Shown piece after piece: positions 46,476-55,740 of a DNA stretch of 57,566 nucleotides (its first letter is position 1; the number at the start of each line of letters is the position of its first letter). Source of the DNA: Gammaproteobacteria bacterium (lineage in GTDB: Bacteria > Pseudomonadota > Gammaproteobacteria > SZUA-152); contig JAADGF010000076.1 in assembly GCA_013152545.1 (NCBI GenBank), positions 1 to 57,566 on the forward strand. Direction: 5' to 3'. The translations under genes and the position numbers were made by a program. The notes below the pieces were generated by a model. That model was not told the DNA's origin, ran no database searches, and saw only the letters and a program-made list of their open reading frames with translations.

Positions 46476-46763
46476 ATGACGAAATCAGAATTAATCGAGC
46501 GAATAGCAAAGAAGCAACCCCATTTACCGTATAAGGATGTGGAGTTGTCCGTCAAAACATTAATAGAGCAAATGGCTCAGAAGCTATCGACGGGTAATCG
46601 CATCGAAATTCGAGGATTTGGAAGTTTTTCATTGCATTTTCGTCCGCCAAGGGTGGGGCGTAACCCAAAAACCGGGCAGGCTGTTTCTTTGACAGGTAAA
46701 TATGTGCCGCATTTTAAGCCAGGTAAAGAGTTGCGCGAGAAAGTGAATAATGTTGTAAAGTAA
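46476..46763 (+). CDS. ihfB: Integration host factor beta subunit
   Basis: IHF-beta pairs with IHF-alpha to bend DNA sharply in the nucleoid, and is involved in replication, recombination and transcription. The correct start is ATG 46476 ([20 protein letters not shown]), giving 95 residues as in E. coli (94). The frame is open to 46410, but that part is leader; GGGGA lies 5' of the [23 protein letters not shown] and the DNA-intercalating arm RNPKTGQAV with Pro are intact. Confidence 0.97.
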   Translation: MTKSELIERIAKKQPHLPYKDVELSVKTLIEQMAQKLSTGNRIEIRGFGSFSLHFRPPRVGRNPKTGQAVSLTGKYVPHFKPGKELREKVNNVVK

Positions 46764-46998
46764 GTGGGTGTGGTCTTTTTGCCTTATACCAACTTAATAT
46801 TAAAGAATTGATGACAAGTTTTTGTCGCGTGATTGTTGTGGGGTTGTTGCAAAGTTAGGTGATTGTAATAACGTGTCACAACAGCGAGTCTTGTAATTTG
46901 TTTATCGAAAATCTCGATTCATTGAGTGTGATACGGTAGCCTCAATCACTGGAAGATCGCCCGGCTATTGGATTTATCATGAGTGATCTGAGGTTTAG

Positions 46999-47033
46999 AA
47001 CGGTATTGGCGAAGGCGCCCTTACCGTTTTTTT
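46999..47033 (+). terminator. Intrinsic terminator in the ihfB-lapA gap
   Basis: AACGGTA and TACCGTT flank an inner GGCG/CGCC hairpin and are followed by seven T. It lies about 235 bp after ihfB and ends that transcript before lapA. The rest of the 46764-47107 gap has no ORF or repeat that I recognise. Confidence 0.75.
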
Positions 47034-47107
47034 ATGCCTGTAAAAAATAATTTATTGTCTGTGTAGGACCAGTGTTATTTGTGGAGAGCTATAAGGACGA
47101 GATATAA

Positions 47108-47401
47108 ATGAAACGTATATTATATTTGATCATTATTTTTTTTATTGCAATGTTTACAATTTCGTTTACTTTATTGAATTCGCAGTCCGTTACCATAAGT
47201 TATTATTTCGGGAATAGTGAGGTCGATCTTTTGGTTGTCCTCATTGTTTGCTTTACACTAGGGGCGCTTTTGGGCGTTTTTTCCGTGTTGGGTAAAGTGT
47301 TTAGTTTAAAGCACGAAATTATAAAGAAAGAAAAAGAAATAAAAATTGCAGAAAAGGAAGTGGAAAATTTACGCGCCTTGCCGTTCAAGGATGAGCCTTA
47401 G
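47108..47401 (+). CDS. lapA: LapA-family inner membrane protein (DUF1049)
   Basis: LapA is a small membrane protein that cooperates with LapB in controlling LPS synthesis through LpxC proteolysis. The 97 residues have two transmembrane helices (ILYLIIIFFIAMFTISFTLL and VVLIVCFTLGALLGVFSVLG) joined by a short periplasmic loop with NSQSVTISYYF, and a charged cytoplasmic coiled coil (KHEIIKKEKEIKIAEKEVEN). AAGGACGAG precedes the ATG. lapB is 275 bp downstream. Confidence 0.93.
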   Translation: MKRILYLIIIFFIAMFTISFTLLNSQSVTISYYFGNSEVDLLVVLIVCFTLGALLGVFSVLGKVFSLKHEIIKKEKEIKIAEKEVENLRALPFKDEP

Positions 47402-47676
47402 CGGGGTGCCGCGCGGACGGTTCGGGAATAGTTGCCTACCGCGAAAAAATCATTTTGGCCTGGTGTTTCGCTCATATTTGTTAAAATAGAAATAACTATT
47501 TGTCTCAAATGATTCAAAAATTGAACTCAAAATGCTCCTGCCTGTGCTCGTGACGATTGCTATTATCGAACCGCCGCCTGGTATTCGAGAGTACTTGAAG
47601 CAATGCGCTAGCTGGCTGTTCTCACGGCTATTTCTGATGTGTTTGATTTAATGAAAGGAAACAGGCTATCTAGCGT

Positions 47677-48855
47677 ATGGATATAGCACTACTGTTTTTG
47701 CTTTTACCCGTGGCGGCGGTATCAGGTTGGTGGCTTGGGAAGCGTAATATTGATATCTCGGGTAGTCAGTCGAGCGCGGGGTTGTCATCCGAGTATTTTG
47801 CTGGTTTAAATTATTTGCTGAATGAGCAACCCGATAAAGCGATTGACGTATTTATAAAAATGCTTGAAATAAATAGCGACACAGTTGAAACTTATTTGGC
47901 ATTGGGTAATTTATTTCGTCGCCGAGGGGAAGGAGATCGAGCCATTCGGATTCATCAAAATTTGATCGCGCGTCCAACGTTATCGAAAACGCATCGTACC
48001 CAGGCAGTATATGAACTGGGTAAAGATTATATGTGTGCGGGTATTCTAGGTAGGGCGGAAACTTTATTCCTGAAATTGGTTGATGATAAGATTCATCGTA
48101 TCGCTGCGCTTAGAAATTTACTCGATATTTATCAGCAGGAGCGTGATTGGAATCAGTCCATTACCACTGCACGTAAAATTGAACGTTACTCTAATCAAAA
48201 AATGGGCACTGAAATAGCGCAGTATTATTGTGAGCAAGCTGAAATTGCCATGAAAAATATTGAGCATCAAGTGGCAATGAAATTATTAAAAAAAGCCCTG
48301 AGTCATGACAAGCGTTGTGTGCGCGCCAGTCTGTTAATCGGTAACATAGAAAAAGCTAACGGTAATCACAAGGCCGCCATTCGTGCTTTTAAGCAGGTGG
48401 AAAATCAGAATGCAAATTATATTTCTGAAGCATTGGAACCCATGGTGGCATGTCATGAGGCGCTTGGGAAAATAGATGAAATGGCAGATTATCTTAACCA
48501 GGTACTAAAGCAGCATGACGGCATCACACCAATTGTTGCTTTGTCAGAAGTGACTCGCTTACAGCACGATGAAAAAGCAGCAGCCGATCAAATTATGCAG
48601 TCGTTGCAAAGGACGCCATCAATTAGCGGCTTGAGTCAACTGATAAAATTGAATTTGATTAATTCACAAGGAAAAATGCGTGAACAATTGTCGATACTAA
48701 ATGATATCATGACGAAATTAATTGATAATAATCCCATTTATAAATGCAGTAACTGCGGTTTTCGTGGTAAAAGTTTGCATTGGCATTGCCCGACCTGTCG
48801 TCAATGGTGCAGTGTGAAGCCCATACAGTTCAGAGAAAAAGACAAATATTCCTAA
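47677..48855 (+). CDS. lapB: LPS assembly protein LapB (YciM)
   Basis: LapB is an inner-membrane adaptor that directs LpxC to FtsH and so limits lipid A synthesis, acting on the pathway encoded by lpxD-fabZ-lpxA-lpxB in this window. An N-terminal membrane helix (IALLFLLLPVAAVSGWWLG) is followed by tandem tetratricopeptide repeats (YFAGLNYLLNEQPDKAIDVF, then ETYLALGNLFRRRGEGDRAI) to about residue 340. A C-terminal rubredoxin-like zinc ribbon follows, CSNCGFRGKSLHWHCPTC. The length is 392 residues (E. coli 389). Confidence 0.97.
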   Translation: MDIALLFLLLPVAAVSGWWLGKRNIDISGSQSSAGLSSEYFAGLNYLLNEQPDKAIDVFIKMLEINSDTVETYLALGNLFRRRGEGDRAIRIHQNLIARPTLSKTHRTQAVYELGKDYMCAGILGRAETLFLKLVDDKIHRIAALRNLLDIYQQERDWNQSITTARKIERYSNQKMGTEIAQYYCEQAEIAMKNIEHQVAMKLLKKALSHDKRCVRASLLIGNIEKANGNHKAAIRAFKQVENQNANYISEALEPMVACHEALGKIDEMADYLNQVLKQHDGITPIVALSEVTRLQHDEKAAADQIMQSLQRTPSISGLSQLIKLNLINSQGKMREQLSILNDIMTKLIDNNPIYKCSNCGFRGKSLHWHCPTCRQWCSVKPIQFREKDKYS

Positions 48856-48904
48856 CTGAGGAATTGTCTTTAGTTAAGTTTTAATTAAAGACTATGCTCT
48901 TGAT

Positions 48905-49942
48905 ATGAAAACAATAATAATAACCGGTGGTGCCGGGTTTATTGGCTCGGCGTTAGTGCGACACCTTGTTCAATTTAGCGATTACAAGGTTGTTAACGTT
49001 GATGTGTTGACCTATGCTGGTAACCTAGAGTCCTTAAAGAATATATCGTTAGGTGCCAATTACGTTTTTGAGCAGGTGGATATCTGTGATATGGCGAATA
49101 TGGAACGAATATTCAACGAGCATCAGCCCCATGGTGTCATGCATTTGGCTGCGGAAAGTCATGTTGATCGCTCGATCGATGGATCGGCTGAGTTTGTTCA
49201 GACCAATATTGTGGGCACCTATACTTTGCTCGAAGTTGCACGTTGCTACTGGGAGAGGCTGGATGAGTCCATCAAGTCTTCGTTTCGGTTCCATCATGTA
49301 TCAACCGATGAGGTTTACGGTTCGTTGGGTGCAACCGGCTTATTTACTGAGTCAAGCCCTTATCGACCTAATTCACCTTATTCAGCTAGCAAGGCATCAT
49401 CAGACCACTTGGTGAATGCGTGGTACCATACCTATGGTTTACCGCTGGTTGTAAGCCATTGCTCTAACAATTATGGGCCTTACCAGTTTCCTGAAAAACT
49501 TATTCCCTTAATGGTGCTAAATGCGTTGCAAGGTAAACCATTGCCACTCTATGGAAAAGGCGACAATGTGCGTGATTGGTTATATGTTGAGGATCATGTC
49601 AATGCATTGTTGGCTGTTTATGAACGGGGGCGGCTTGGTGAAACTTATAATATTGGTGGGCATAATGAAAAGACAAATTTCGACGTTGTTAGAACCATCT
49701 GCCGTTTGTTAGATGAAATGTTACCGGGCTCTTCTTATCGTCCCCATGAGTCTTTGGTGACTTTTGTGCGAGACCGTCTGGGGCATGATCAACGTTACGC
49801 GATGGACACTGCCAAGATTAGTAACGAGATTTCCTGGTTACCAGACGAAACGTTCGAGACCGGTTTACGTAAAACGGTGCGTTGGTATCTTGAAAATTTG
49901 GATTGGTGTCATCAAGTGCGGGATGGTCGTTATCAACAGTAA
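48905..49942 (+). CDS. rfbB: dTDP-glucose 4,6-dehydratase
   Basis: RfbB/RmlB converts dTDP-glucose to dTDP-4-keto-6-deoxyglucose, a branch point for rhamnose and other deoxysugars of surface polysaccharide. This extended SDR has [30 protein letters not shown], the catalytic [10 protein letters not shown] (Thr-Asp-Glu) and [12 protein letters not shown] (Tyr-x3-Lys), and [20 protein letters not shown]. The length is 345 residues (typical 350-360). No rmlA, rmlC or rmlD is adjacent, so substrate and downstream enzymes must be encoded elsewhere. Confidence 0.95.
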   Translation: MKTIIITGGAGFIGSALVRHLVQFSDYKVVNVDVLTYAGNLESLKNISLGANYVFEQVDICDMANMERIFNEHQPHGVMHLAAESHVDRSIDGSAEFVQTNIVGTYTLLEVARCYWERLDESIKSSFRFHHVSTDEVYGSLGATGLFTESSPYRPNSPYSASKASSDHLVNAWYHTYGLPLVVSHCSNNYGPYQFPEKLIPLMVLNALQGKPLPLYGKGDNVRDWLYVEDHVNALLAVYERGRLGETYNIGGHNEKTNFDVVRTICRLLDEMLPGSSYRPHESLVTFVRDRLGHDQRYAMDTAKISNEISWLPDETFETGLRKTVRWYLENLDWCHQVRDGRYQQ

Positions 49943-49982
49943 CGTTTCGGTTTCAGCGATGCAGGTTGTTCATAGGCCGTTG

Positions 49983-50145
49983 ATATACCCATAACGATTG
50001 AGATTTAGGTATATGCACGCCCTATTGATTCCATCGCGTTGTTAAAACGCTTTGCAATAGAGCAATTATATACGCATCATTTTGACTCGCGATGAAATAA
50101 ATATGATGCACATTTACACCTAAACCTCAAACGCTATGGGTATAT
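49983..50145. mobile_element. MITE-like family C element (about 163 bp)
   Basis: Twenty-eight-base arms ATATACCCATAACGATTGAG... (49983-50010) and its inverse (50118-50145, ...GCTATGGGTATAT) differ at three positions. The pairing continues imperfectly inwards (CATCGCG / CGCGATG). It fills most of the 308-bp rfbB-pyrF gap. No coding capacity or second copy is seen in this window, and no target duplication is obvious. Confidence 0.65.
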
Positions 50146-50250
50146 ACTTGATAACACGCTGGTTTGTTGGGTTAACGATACCGATTATAAATTGCAAAGC
50201 ATGGAATATTGATCATTATTAAAAATAACGTATTTGCATAAAGGTGCCAA

Positions 50251-50961
50251 ATGTCTCCACCAGATCCAAAAATAATTGTTGCGCTGGATTTTGATTCAGC
50301 GAAAGCAGCTCGTCAATTAATGGTGCAATTAGATGCTTCATTATGCCGTGTTAAGGTTGGTAAGGAGCTGTTTACCAACGCGGGTCCTGCTTTTGTGGAG
50401 GAATTACTTCACAATGGTTTTGGTGTATTCTTGGATTTGAAATTTCATGATATCCCCAATACTGTTGCCAATGCATGTAAAGCAGCAGCCGATTTGGGGG
50501 TTTGGATGATGAATGTTCATGCATTAGGGGGGCAGAAAATGATGTCGGCGGCTGTTGAGGCAATACAATCGAGCACGCACAAGCCTCTACTCATTGCGGT
50601 GACTATTCTTACCAGCATGTCGGCGTCAGACATTCATGAAATTGGTTTGTCGGGTACTCCGGCTGACAATGTTGCTACGTTGGCCAAATTGGCTAACGAC
50701 GCCGGTTTGGATGGCGTGGTTTGTTCTCCAATGGAAGTGCAGGGTTTGCGTACTTTATTGGGGACGAATTTTCAATTGATTACCCCGGGTGTGCGGCCGA
50801 CGGGGTCGACGAAGGATGATCAGGCGAGAACTATGACGCCAGTGGATGCAATACGGGTCGGCGCTAATTATCTTGTAATTGGGCGGCCAATTACCCAAGC
50901 GGATAATCCGTTGCAGGCATTGCGACTTATTAACACTGAAATAGCGAAATATTGCGCTTGA
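50251..50961 (+). CDS. pyrF: Orotidine 5'-phosphate decarboxylase
   Basis: PyrF decarboxylates OMP to UMP, the PyrH substrate. The catalytic DxKxxD is present as [13 protein letters not shown], with [16 protein letters not shown] (N-terminal Asp) and [18 protein letters not shown] (Lys). The phosphate-gripper loop region is [20 protein letters not shown], and the C-terminus is [16 protein letters not shown]. The 236 residues are the bacterial norm. AAGGTG precedes the ATG. Confidence 0.97.
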   Translation: MSPPDPKIIVALDFDSAKAARQLMVQLDASLCRVKVGKELFTNAGPAFVEELLHNGFGVFLDLKFHDIPNTVANACKAAADLGVWMMNVHALGGQKMMSAAVEAIQSSTHKPLLIAVTILTSMSASDIHEIGLSGTPADNVATLAKLANDAGLDGVVCSPMEVQGLRTLLGTNFQLITPGVRPTGSTKDDQARTMTPVDAIRVGANYLVIGRPITQADNPLQALRLINTEIAKYCA

Positions 50962-51065
50962 AAGAAGCTTCATTCCTCTTTACCCTGGCTTTTCACATCA
51001 AGAGTTGTGTCGCAGTGGATGTGAAACACAATGACTCTTCATTCTACAACAGGGATAATGACCTT

Positions 51066-51341
51066 ATGAAAACTATTTCCAGTATAATCATTTCGTTAAT
51101 TTTTATGGTTTGTTCGTTTAGCGTATTTGCAGCGCCTATCGACATTAATACCGCAGACGCAGTCACTTTACAAAACGCTATAGGGGGGATTGGAGCGAAA
51201 AAAGCACAAGCAATTGTTGAGTACCGATTAAAGCATGGTTTGTTTGGCAGTGTGGATGAATTGACCAACGTTAAAGGTATTGGCCCTAAAACGCTGGAAA
51301 AAAATCGCGATAATTTAATGGTGGCTTCGCCAGCACCGTAG
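51066..51341 (+). CDS. ComEA-like helix-hairpin-helix DNA-binding protein, secreted
   Basis: The 91-residue protein has a signal peptide (SSIIISLIFMVCSFSVFA, cleaved before APIDINTADA) and one ComEA-type (HhH)2 domain: VTLQNAIGGIGAKKAQAIVE and VDELTNVKGIGPKTLEKNRD. Members bind double-stranded DNA in the periplasm, and some act in natural transformation uptake. ATG at 51066 is chosen; the frame is open to 50952 inside pyrF, but that extension is unlikely. A related gene occurs at the end of the O-antigen locus in pseudomonads. Confidence 0.88.
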   Translation: MKTISSIIISLIFMVCSFSVFAAPIDINTADAVTLQNAIGGIGAKKAQAIVEYRLKHGLFGSVDELTNVKGIGPKTLEKNRDNLMVASPAP

Positions 51342-51448
51342 CGTTAAGCGATTATTGAGTATTTGTCCGATGTTTTATTGGAATGTAAAGTGAAATGAAA
51401 TAGGTAATAAATGTATGAGTAATAATTAGGCAAATGATATACTTTACG

Positions 51449-51500
51449 ATACCGGCAGGATTTTGGTTTTACAAAACCCTGGTCTTGCTGGTATTTTTTT
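51449..51500 (+). terminator. Strong intrinsic terminator after the ComEA-like gene
   Basis: A 12-bp stem ATACCGGCAGGA / TCTTGCTGGTAT (two G-U pairs) with a loop of about 22 nt, containing its own short TTTTG/CAAAA pairing, is followed by seven T. It ends the pyrF-comEA transcript 52 bp before the Wzz-like gene. Confidence 0.8.
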
Positions 51501-51552
51501 ATTTCTGAATTGCCAGTTGGCGAGATAACATCCCTAAGACATTACAATTATA

Positions 51553-52641
51553 ATGACGAAAAATCGCTCTACCGAAAACCAGGAGTCCATCTCCTATTAT
51601 TATGAGGATGAAATTAGTCTTATCGATCTTTGGTTGGTGCTGATTAAGCAAAAACGCAGAATTGCTGTGATATTGGTTGCCTGTATTGTAATAGGGCTGA
51701 TTGTTGCGTTGTTGTTGCCAAAACAGTATAACTTTAGTACTGCGATTGAAATAGGCAGTCGAGTAATGAAAGATAGTGTCAAGCCGATAGAATCCCCGCA
51801 AACATTACTGGCAAAAATTCAGGAAAGCTATGTGCCTTTGGTGCAGCTACAATATTCAAAACAATACCTGAATGATAACCGGGTTTATCAAATCAGTGCT
51901 CGTGTGCCGAAAGAAAGCTTGCTTATTGTGCTGGAAAGCAAGGGGCTTGAAGAAGATGGTGACACGTATAAGCAATTGCAACAACTTGTTGTCGATGAGG
52001 TAAAAAAGGATCATCAGCGTATTCTGGAAATTATTCGCAAAGAGTTGGAGATTTCGAGGAATGTAGCTATCAATGAGTTGGAAGAACTAAAGGATAATCA
52101 TAAGCTCTTATTGGCGAGGGAAAAACGGCTGGATGAAGTCACGTTGTTATTAAAGCAACAAATTGAAGGAGCAAAAAAAGACCTAGAGCATGCGGAAAAC
52201 AACCGTCAACGTTCTATAAAAGAAGCAATCAACGCCGAGAAAGCCATGACATTGCTGATACTGGATGCTGATGTGCATAAGCAGCGCGAGCGCATCGCTA
52301 ATCTGGAGGAGCGGCTTATTATCGAAATTGCGGCTGGTCAAGACGAATTAAGTAAAAGTATCTCTGATAATGCACGGGCGCAGCAGAACCAACAAGACAA
52401 AATATCACGGATCAAAGTGCAGTTGCTCAATTTAGTGGAAACGCGCTCACTAGTCCCCCCCATGCAATCCGCTAAACCCATCGGTCTGAGCAAAAAAGTT
52501 ATATTGATGCTTGCAATAGTAAGCGGGCTTTTTCTTGCCATTTTCATCGCCTTTTTCGTAGAATTTTTGGAAAAAGTGAAACAACGCCAACAGCAAAATC
52601 AACAATCCATCACATCTGCAATCACAACATCGAATAAATAG
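51553..52641 (+). CDS. Wzz-type polysaccharide chain-length regulator
   Basis: This polysaccharide co-polymerase sets O-antigen or capsule chain length with the Wzy polymerase. The Wzz motif is in residues 18-60 (ISLIDLWLVLIKQKRRIAVI), with transmembrane helix 1 at ~35-55 and LLLPKQYNFST following. A long periplasmic coiled coil spans ~125-290 (ELEISRNVAINELEELKDNH). Transmembrane helix 2 is near 315-335 (KKVILMLAIVSGLFLAIFIA), and the cytoplasmic tail is Gln-rich. There is no tyrosine kinase domain. The 362-residue length is typical. The manC start is 1 bp after its stop. Confidence 0.88.
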   Translation: MTKNRSTENQESISYYYEDEISLIDLWLVLIKQKRRIAVILVACIVIGLIVALLLPKQYNFSTAIEIGSRVMKDSVKPIESPQTLLAKIQESYVPLVQLQYSKQYLNDNRVYQISARVPKESLLIVLESKGLEEDGDTYKQLQQLVVDEVKKDHQRILEIIRKELEISRNVAINELEELKDNHKLLLAREKRLDEVTLLLKQQIEGAKKDLEHAENNRQRSIKEAINAEKAMTLLILDADVHKQRERIANLEERLIIEIAAGQDELSKSISDNARAQQNQQDKISRIKVQLLNLVETRSLVPPMQSAKPIGLSKKVILMLAIVSGLFLAIFIAFFVEFLEKVKQRQQQNQQSITSAITTSNK

Positions 52642-52642
52642 C

Positions 52643-54145
52643 ATGAATATAATACAGCCTGTCATATTATCCGGAGGCTCGGGTACACGCTTATGGCCCT
52701 TGTCGAGGGAACTGTATCCAAAGCAATTGTTACCTCTGGTGAATAACCATACCTTGTTGCAAGAGACGTTGCTGCGAGTATATACCGAAAAAAACCGTAG
52801 TGGTGCTTTCACTAATAAGCCAATTATTGTTTGTAACAATGAACATCGTTTTTTAGTTGCTGAGCAATTAAGGCAAGTTGATATACATGAAAGTCAGATT
52901 ATTTTAGAACCTGTGGGCCGGAATACTGCACCAGCACTGACATTGGCAGCGTTGTACAGTGAAGATGATCCGGTTCTATTAGTGATGCCTGCGGACCATG
53001 TTATTTCAAATCACGAGGTATTGGAATCCGCCATCGAAACGGGGTATCAGCTAGCGCAACAAGCTGCGTTGGTGACGTTTGGTATCGTGCCTCATCAGCC
53101 CGAAGTTAGTTATGGTTATATCCGTCGCGGGGAAGCCTTGGGAAATAGCGAATTTCTTGAGTCGGGTAATCAGCCTTATGCGCTTGCCGGGTTTGTGGAA
53201 AAACCAGATTTGCCTACCGCTACGGAGTACGTCAGTTCGGGTAATTATTTATGGAATAGCGGTATGTTTATGATGAAGGCGTCAACATGGTTAAAAGAAA
53301 TGGAAAAATATCGGCCGGATATTTTACAGGCTTGTCAGCAGGCTTATGAGGGAGGCAAAAAAGATTTGGATTTTTACCGTGTCGATGAGGCGGCTTTTAC
53401 TCAATGTCCCAGCGATTCCATTGATTATGCAGTAATGGAGAGAAGTACAACGGAAGCCGTCAGTTTGGTAGAAAAACACAATGCAGTCTTCGGTGTCGTG
53501 GTTCCACTCGATGCGGGATGGTCAGACGTAGGGGCTTGGTCAGCCTTGTGGGAGGTTGGCCAGCAGGATGATGATGGTAATGTGCTTAAAGGGGATGTTA
53601 AAGCCTATAACACTAAAAACAGCTTCATGCATGCGGAGCATCGGTTTGTCGCAGGTGTCGGTATCGAAGATTTGGTGGTGGTTGAAACTGCCGATGCCGT
53701 ATTGGTTGCTAACAAAGCACAGGCGCAAGACGTTAAGCAAATTGTTGAATGGCTAAAAGAACAACAAAGAGATGAACGTTTAGTGCATCGTCAGGTATTT
53801 CGGCCCTGGGGATCATATGAAGGCGTAGTTGCGGGTGAGCGTTTTCAGGTTAAGCGTATTATTGTGAATCCCGGTGCATCATTGTCATTACAAATGCACC
53901 ATCATCGAGCAGAACATTGGATTGTGGTGAAGGGGACAGCAAAAGTGACCTGTGGTACCGATATTACACTCCTCAGTGAAAATGAATCCACCTATATCCC
54001 GCTGGGAACTAAGCATCGGTTGGAGAATCCAGGTAGAGTACCTTTGGAAATTATTGAGGTGCAATCGGGGAGCTATTTGGGTGAAGACGATATTGTAAGG
54101 TTTGAAGACGATTATGGTCGGTCGCATAGCGACAGCAAAATGTAA
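52643..54145 (+). CDS. manC: Bifunctional mannose-1-phosphate guanylyltransferase / mannose-6-phosphate isomerase
   Basis: The N-terminal domain makes GDP-mannose from mannose-1-phosphate, and the C-terminal cupin isomerises mannose-6-phosphate. The signature LSGGSGTRLWPLSRELYPKQ is at residues 9-28, VEKPDLPTA binds sugar phosphate, and the C-terminal half has RPWGSYEGVVAGERFQVKRI, LSLQMHHHRAEHWIVVKGTA (metal-binding His pair) and IPLGTKHRLENPG. The length is 500 residues, slightly above the usual ~480. It is coupled to the Wzz-like gene and supplies GDP-mannose for exopolysaccharide or O-antigen. Confidence 0.95.
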   Translation: MNIIQPVILSGGSGTRLWPLSRELYPKQLLPLVNNHTLLQETLLRVYTEKNRSGAFTNKPIIVCNNEHRFLVAEQLRQVDIHESQIILEPVGRNTAPALTLAALYSEDDPVLLVMPADHVISNHEVLESAIETGYQLAQQAALVTFGIVPHQPEVSYGYIRRGEALGNSEFLESGNQPYALAGFVEKPDLPTATEYVSSGNYLWNSGMFMMKASTWLKEMEKYRPDILQACQQAYEGGKKDLDFYRVDEAAFTQCPSDSIDYAVMERSTTEAVSLVEKHNAVFGVVVPLDAGWSDVGAWSALWEVGQQDDDGNVLKGDVKAYNTKNSFMHAEHRFVAGVGIEDLVVVETADAVLVANKAQAQDVKQIVEWLKEQQRDERLVHRQVFRPWGSYEGVVAGERFQVKRIIVNPGASLSLQMHHHRAEHWIVVKGTAKVTCGTDITLLSENESTYIPLGTKHRLENPGRVPLEIIEVQSGSYLGEDDIVRFEDDYGRSHSDSKM

Positions 54146-54174
54146 TTTGGTAGGGCAGCAAGCTGGGCTATATT

Positions 54175-54220
54175 TAAGGGGCTGTAAAGAAATACACGCC
54201 AAGAAAGTAACTTGTTGAAA
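54175..54220 (+). repeat. Solo end of family B element
   Basis: TAAGGGGCTGTAAAGAAATA (54175-54194) equals the family B terminal repeat, followed after about 13 extra bases by TAACTTGTTGAA, the next part of the same end. The body and opposite end are missing. It lies in the manC-metK gap, ahead of the metK promoter. Confidence 0.6.
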
Positions 54221-54257
54221 TATAATGAATAATCATAAATGCAGTACAGGATGAGAT

Positions 54258-54286
54258 TTGCGTGTCATGTGCCTAAGCGGTACAAT
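54258..54286 (+). promoter_or_regulatory. Probable sigma70 promoter for metK
   Basis: TTGCGT (54258-54263), a 17-nt spacer and TACAAT (54281-54286) lie 54 bp before the metK ATG. Spacing and boxes are good, but the evidence is sequence only. Confidence 0.5.
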
Positions 54287-54339
54287 GCAGCGCGTTATTA
54301 TTTTGAACTGGACAGCATGAATTTGGGAGAATTGGGTAC

Positions 54340-55500
54340 ATGGCAAAAAGTCATTTGTTTACCTCAGAATCGGTATCAGAAGGGCATCCGGATAAGGTTG
54401 CAGATCAAATTTCTGATTCAATACTGGATGCAATCTTTGAACAAGACAACCAAGCACGGGTTGCTTGCGAAACCCTGGTAAACACGGGTATGGTGGTCAT
54501 TTCAGGGGAAATTACCACGTCAGCTTGGGTGGACATGCAAGATGTGGTGCGTCGGACCGTTAAAAATATTGGTTATAACAGTTCCGATATGGGCTTCGAT
54601 TGGGAATCCTGCGCGGTATTAACCTCAATCGACAAACAATCGGCTGATATTGCTGCTGGTGTTGATGAAAGCAACGACCATGAGCAAGGCGCTGGTGATC
54701 AGGGACTAATGTTTGGTTATGCTAGCAACGAGACCGATGTGTTAATGCCTGCGCCAATTACTTATGCGCACCGACTGGTAAAACGTCAGGCGGAGGTTCG
54801 GAAAAAAGGCATATTAAATTGGTTACGTCCTGATGCAAAAAGCCAGGTGACGTTTCGTTACGAAAATCATAAGCCTGTTGGTATAGAAGCCGTGGTTTTA
54901 TCCACGCAGCATACACCGGATATTTCCCATAGCGATTTGCAGGAAGCTGTGATGGAGGAAATTATTAAACCAGTGTTACCCGTCGAATGGATCAATGCTA
55001 ACACCAAATATCATATTAACCCCACTGGCCGTTTCGTTATTGGTGGCCCTGTGGGTGATTGCGGTCTTACCGGGCGCAAGATCATTGTTGATACCTATGG
55101 TGGTATGGCACGTCATGGAGGTGGTGCTTTTTCAGGTAAAGATCCCTCTAAGGTGGATCGTTCCGCTGCCTATGCTGGTCGATATGTGGCCAAAAATATT
55201 GTTGCAGCTGGCTTAGCTGAGCGTTGCGAGATACAGATTTCTTACGCCATTGGCGTTGCGGAGCCTACCTCTATCAGTGTCGAAACGTTTGGTACCGGAA
55301 AGCTGGCTGATGATAAAATTGTTGGCTTGGTAAGAGAGTTTTTTGACTTACGTCCGCGAGGGTTAATTAAAATGCTTGATTTGCTGCGGCCCATTTATGC
55401 GGCGACCGCTGCTTATGGACATTTTGGCCGCGAGGAACCAAATTTTACATGGGAAAAAACCGATAAAGCGGATACATTGCGTGAAGCGGCTGGATTGTAA
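54340..55500 (+). CDS. metK: S-adenosylmethionine synthetase
   Basis: MetK makes S-adenosylmethionine from ATP and methionine, the methyl donor for UbiG and others. [20 protein letters not shown] gives the ATP-binding His and metal Asp; [12 protein letters not shown] is the first MetK signature and [20 protein letters not shown] the second. The length of 386 residues is close to E. coli (384). It is followed by a terminator and ahcY under separate riboswitch control. Confidence 0.98.
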   Translation: MAKSHLFTSESVSEGHPDKVADQISDSILDAIFEQDNQARVACETLVNTGMVVISGEITTSAWVDMQDVVRRTVKNIGYNSSDMGFDWESCAVLTSIDKQSADIAAGVDESNDHEQGAGDQGLMFGYASNETDVLMPAPITYAHRLVKRQAEVRKKGILNWLRPDAKSQVTFRYENHKPVGIEAVVLSTQHTPDISHSDLQEAVMEEIIKPVLPVEWINANTKYHINPTGRFVIGGPVGDCGLTGRKIIVDTYGGMARHGGGAFSGKDPSKVDRSAAYAGRYVAKNIVAAGLAERCEIQISYAIGVAEPTSISVETFGTGKLADDKIVGLVREFFDLRPRGLIKMLDLLRPIYAATAAYGHFGREEPNFTWEKTDKADTLREAAGL

Positions 55501-55547
55501 CTTTATCATTACTATTACTTAAATTGCGTGAACGTGTGAAGAGTATA

Positions 55548-55572
55548 GCGATCAATAGGGTCGCCATTTTTT
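55548..55572 (+). terminator. Probable terminator after metK
   Basis: GCGATC / AATAG / GGTCGC (one G-U pair) followed by CA and six T, 47 bp after the metK stop. Confidence 0.5.
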
Positions 55573-55639
55573 CGGTTCGCATTTTTAGTAAAAGGTTTTC
55601 CTGATGTTACAGGAATAAGACTGGTAGTAACAATACAAA

Positions 55640-55722
55640 GTGCCTGAGGAGCGCTGCAGCGGGACAGATAGTTTAACCGTGAGGCTCAGGTATTTTAACA
55701 TTAAGACAATTAACGGCGCTCT
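55640..55722 (+). ncRNA. S-adenosylhomocysteine (SAH) riboswitch upstream of ahcY
   Basis: The SAH riboswitch binds S-adenosylhomocysteine and raises expression of the enzyme that removes it. The conserved core is visible: CCTGAGGAGCGCTGCAGC (55643-55660), the closing strand GAGGCTCAGG (55681-55690) pairing as P1 (CCTGAG/CTCAGG), and, after a linker, AACGGCGCTC (55712-55721), which can pair with GAGCGC as the pseudoknot. It lies 19 bp before the ahcY ATG, close to its ribosome site GGAG (55732-55735). A weak promoter TTACAG-16-AACAAT (55607-55634) may start it. Confidence 0.92.
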
Positions 55723-55740
55723 TCAATATGTTGGAGAATA

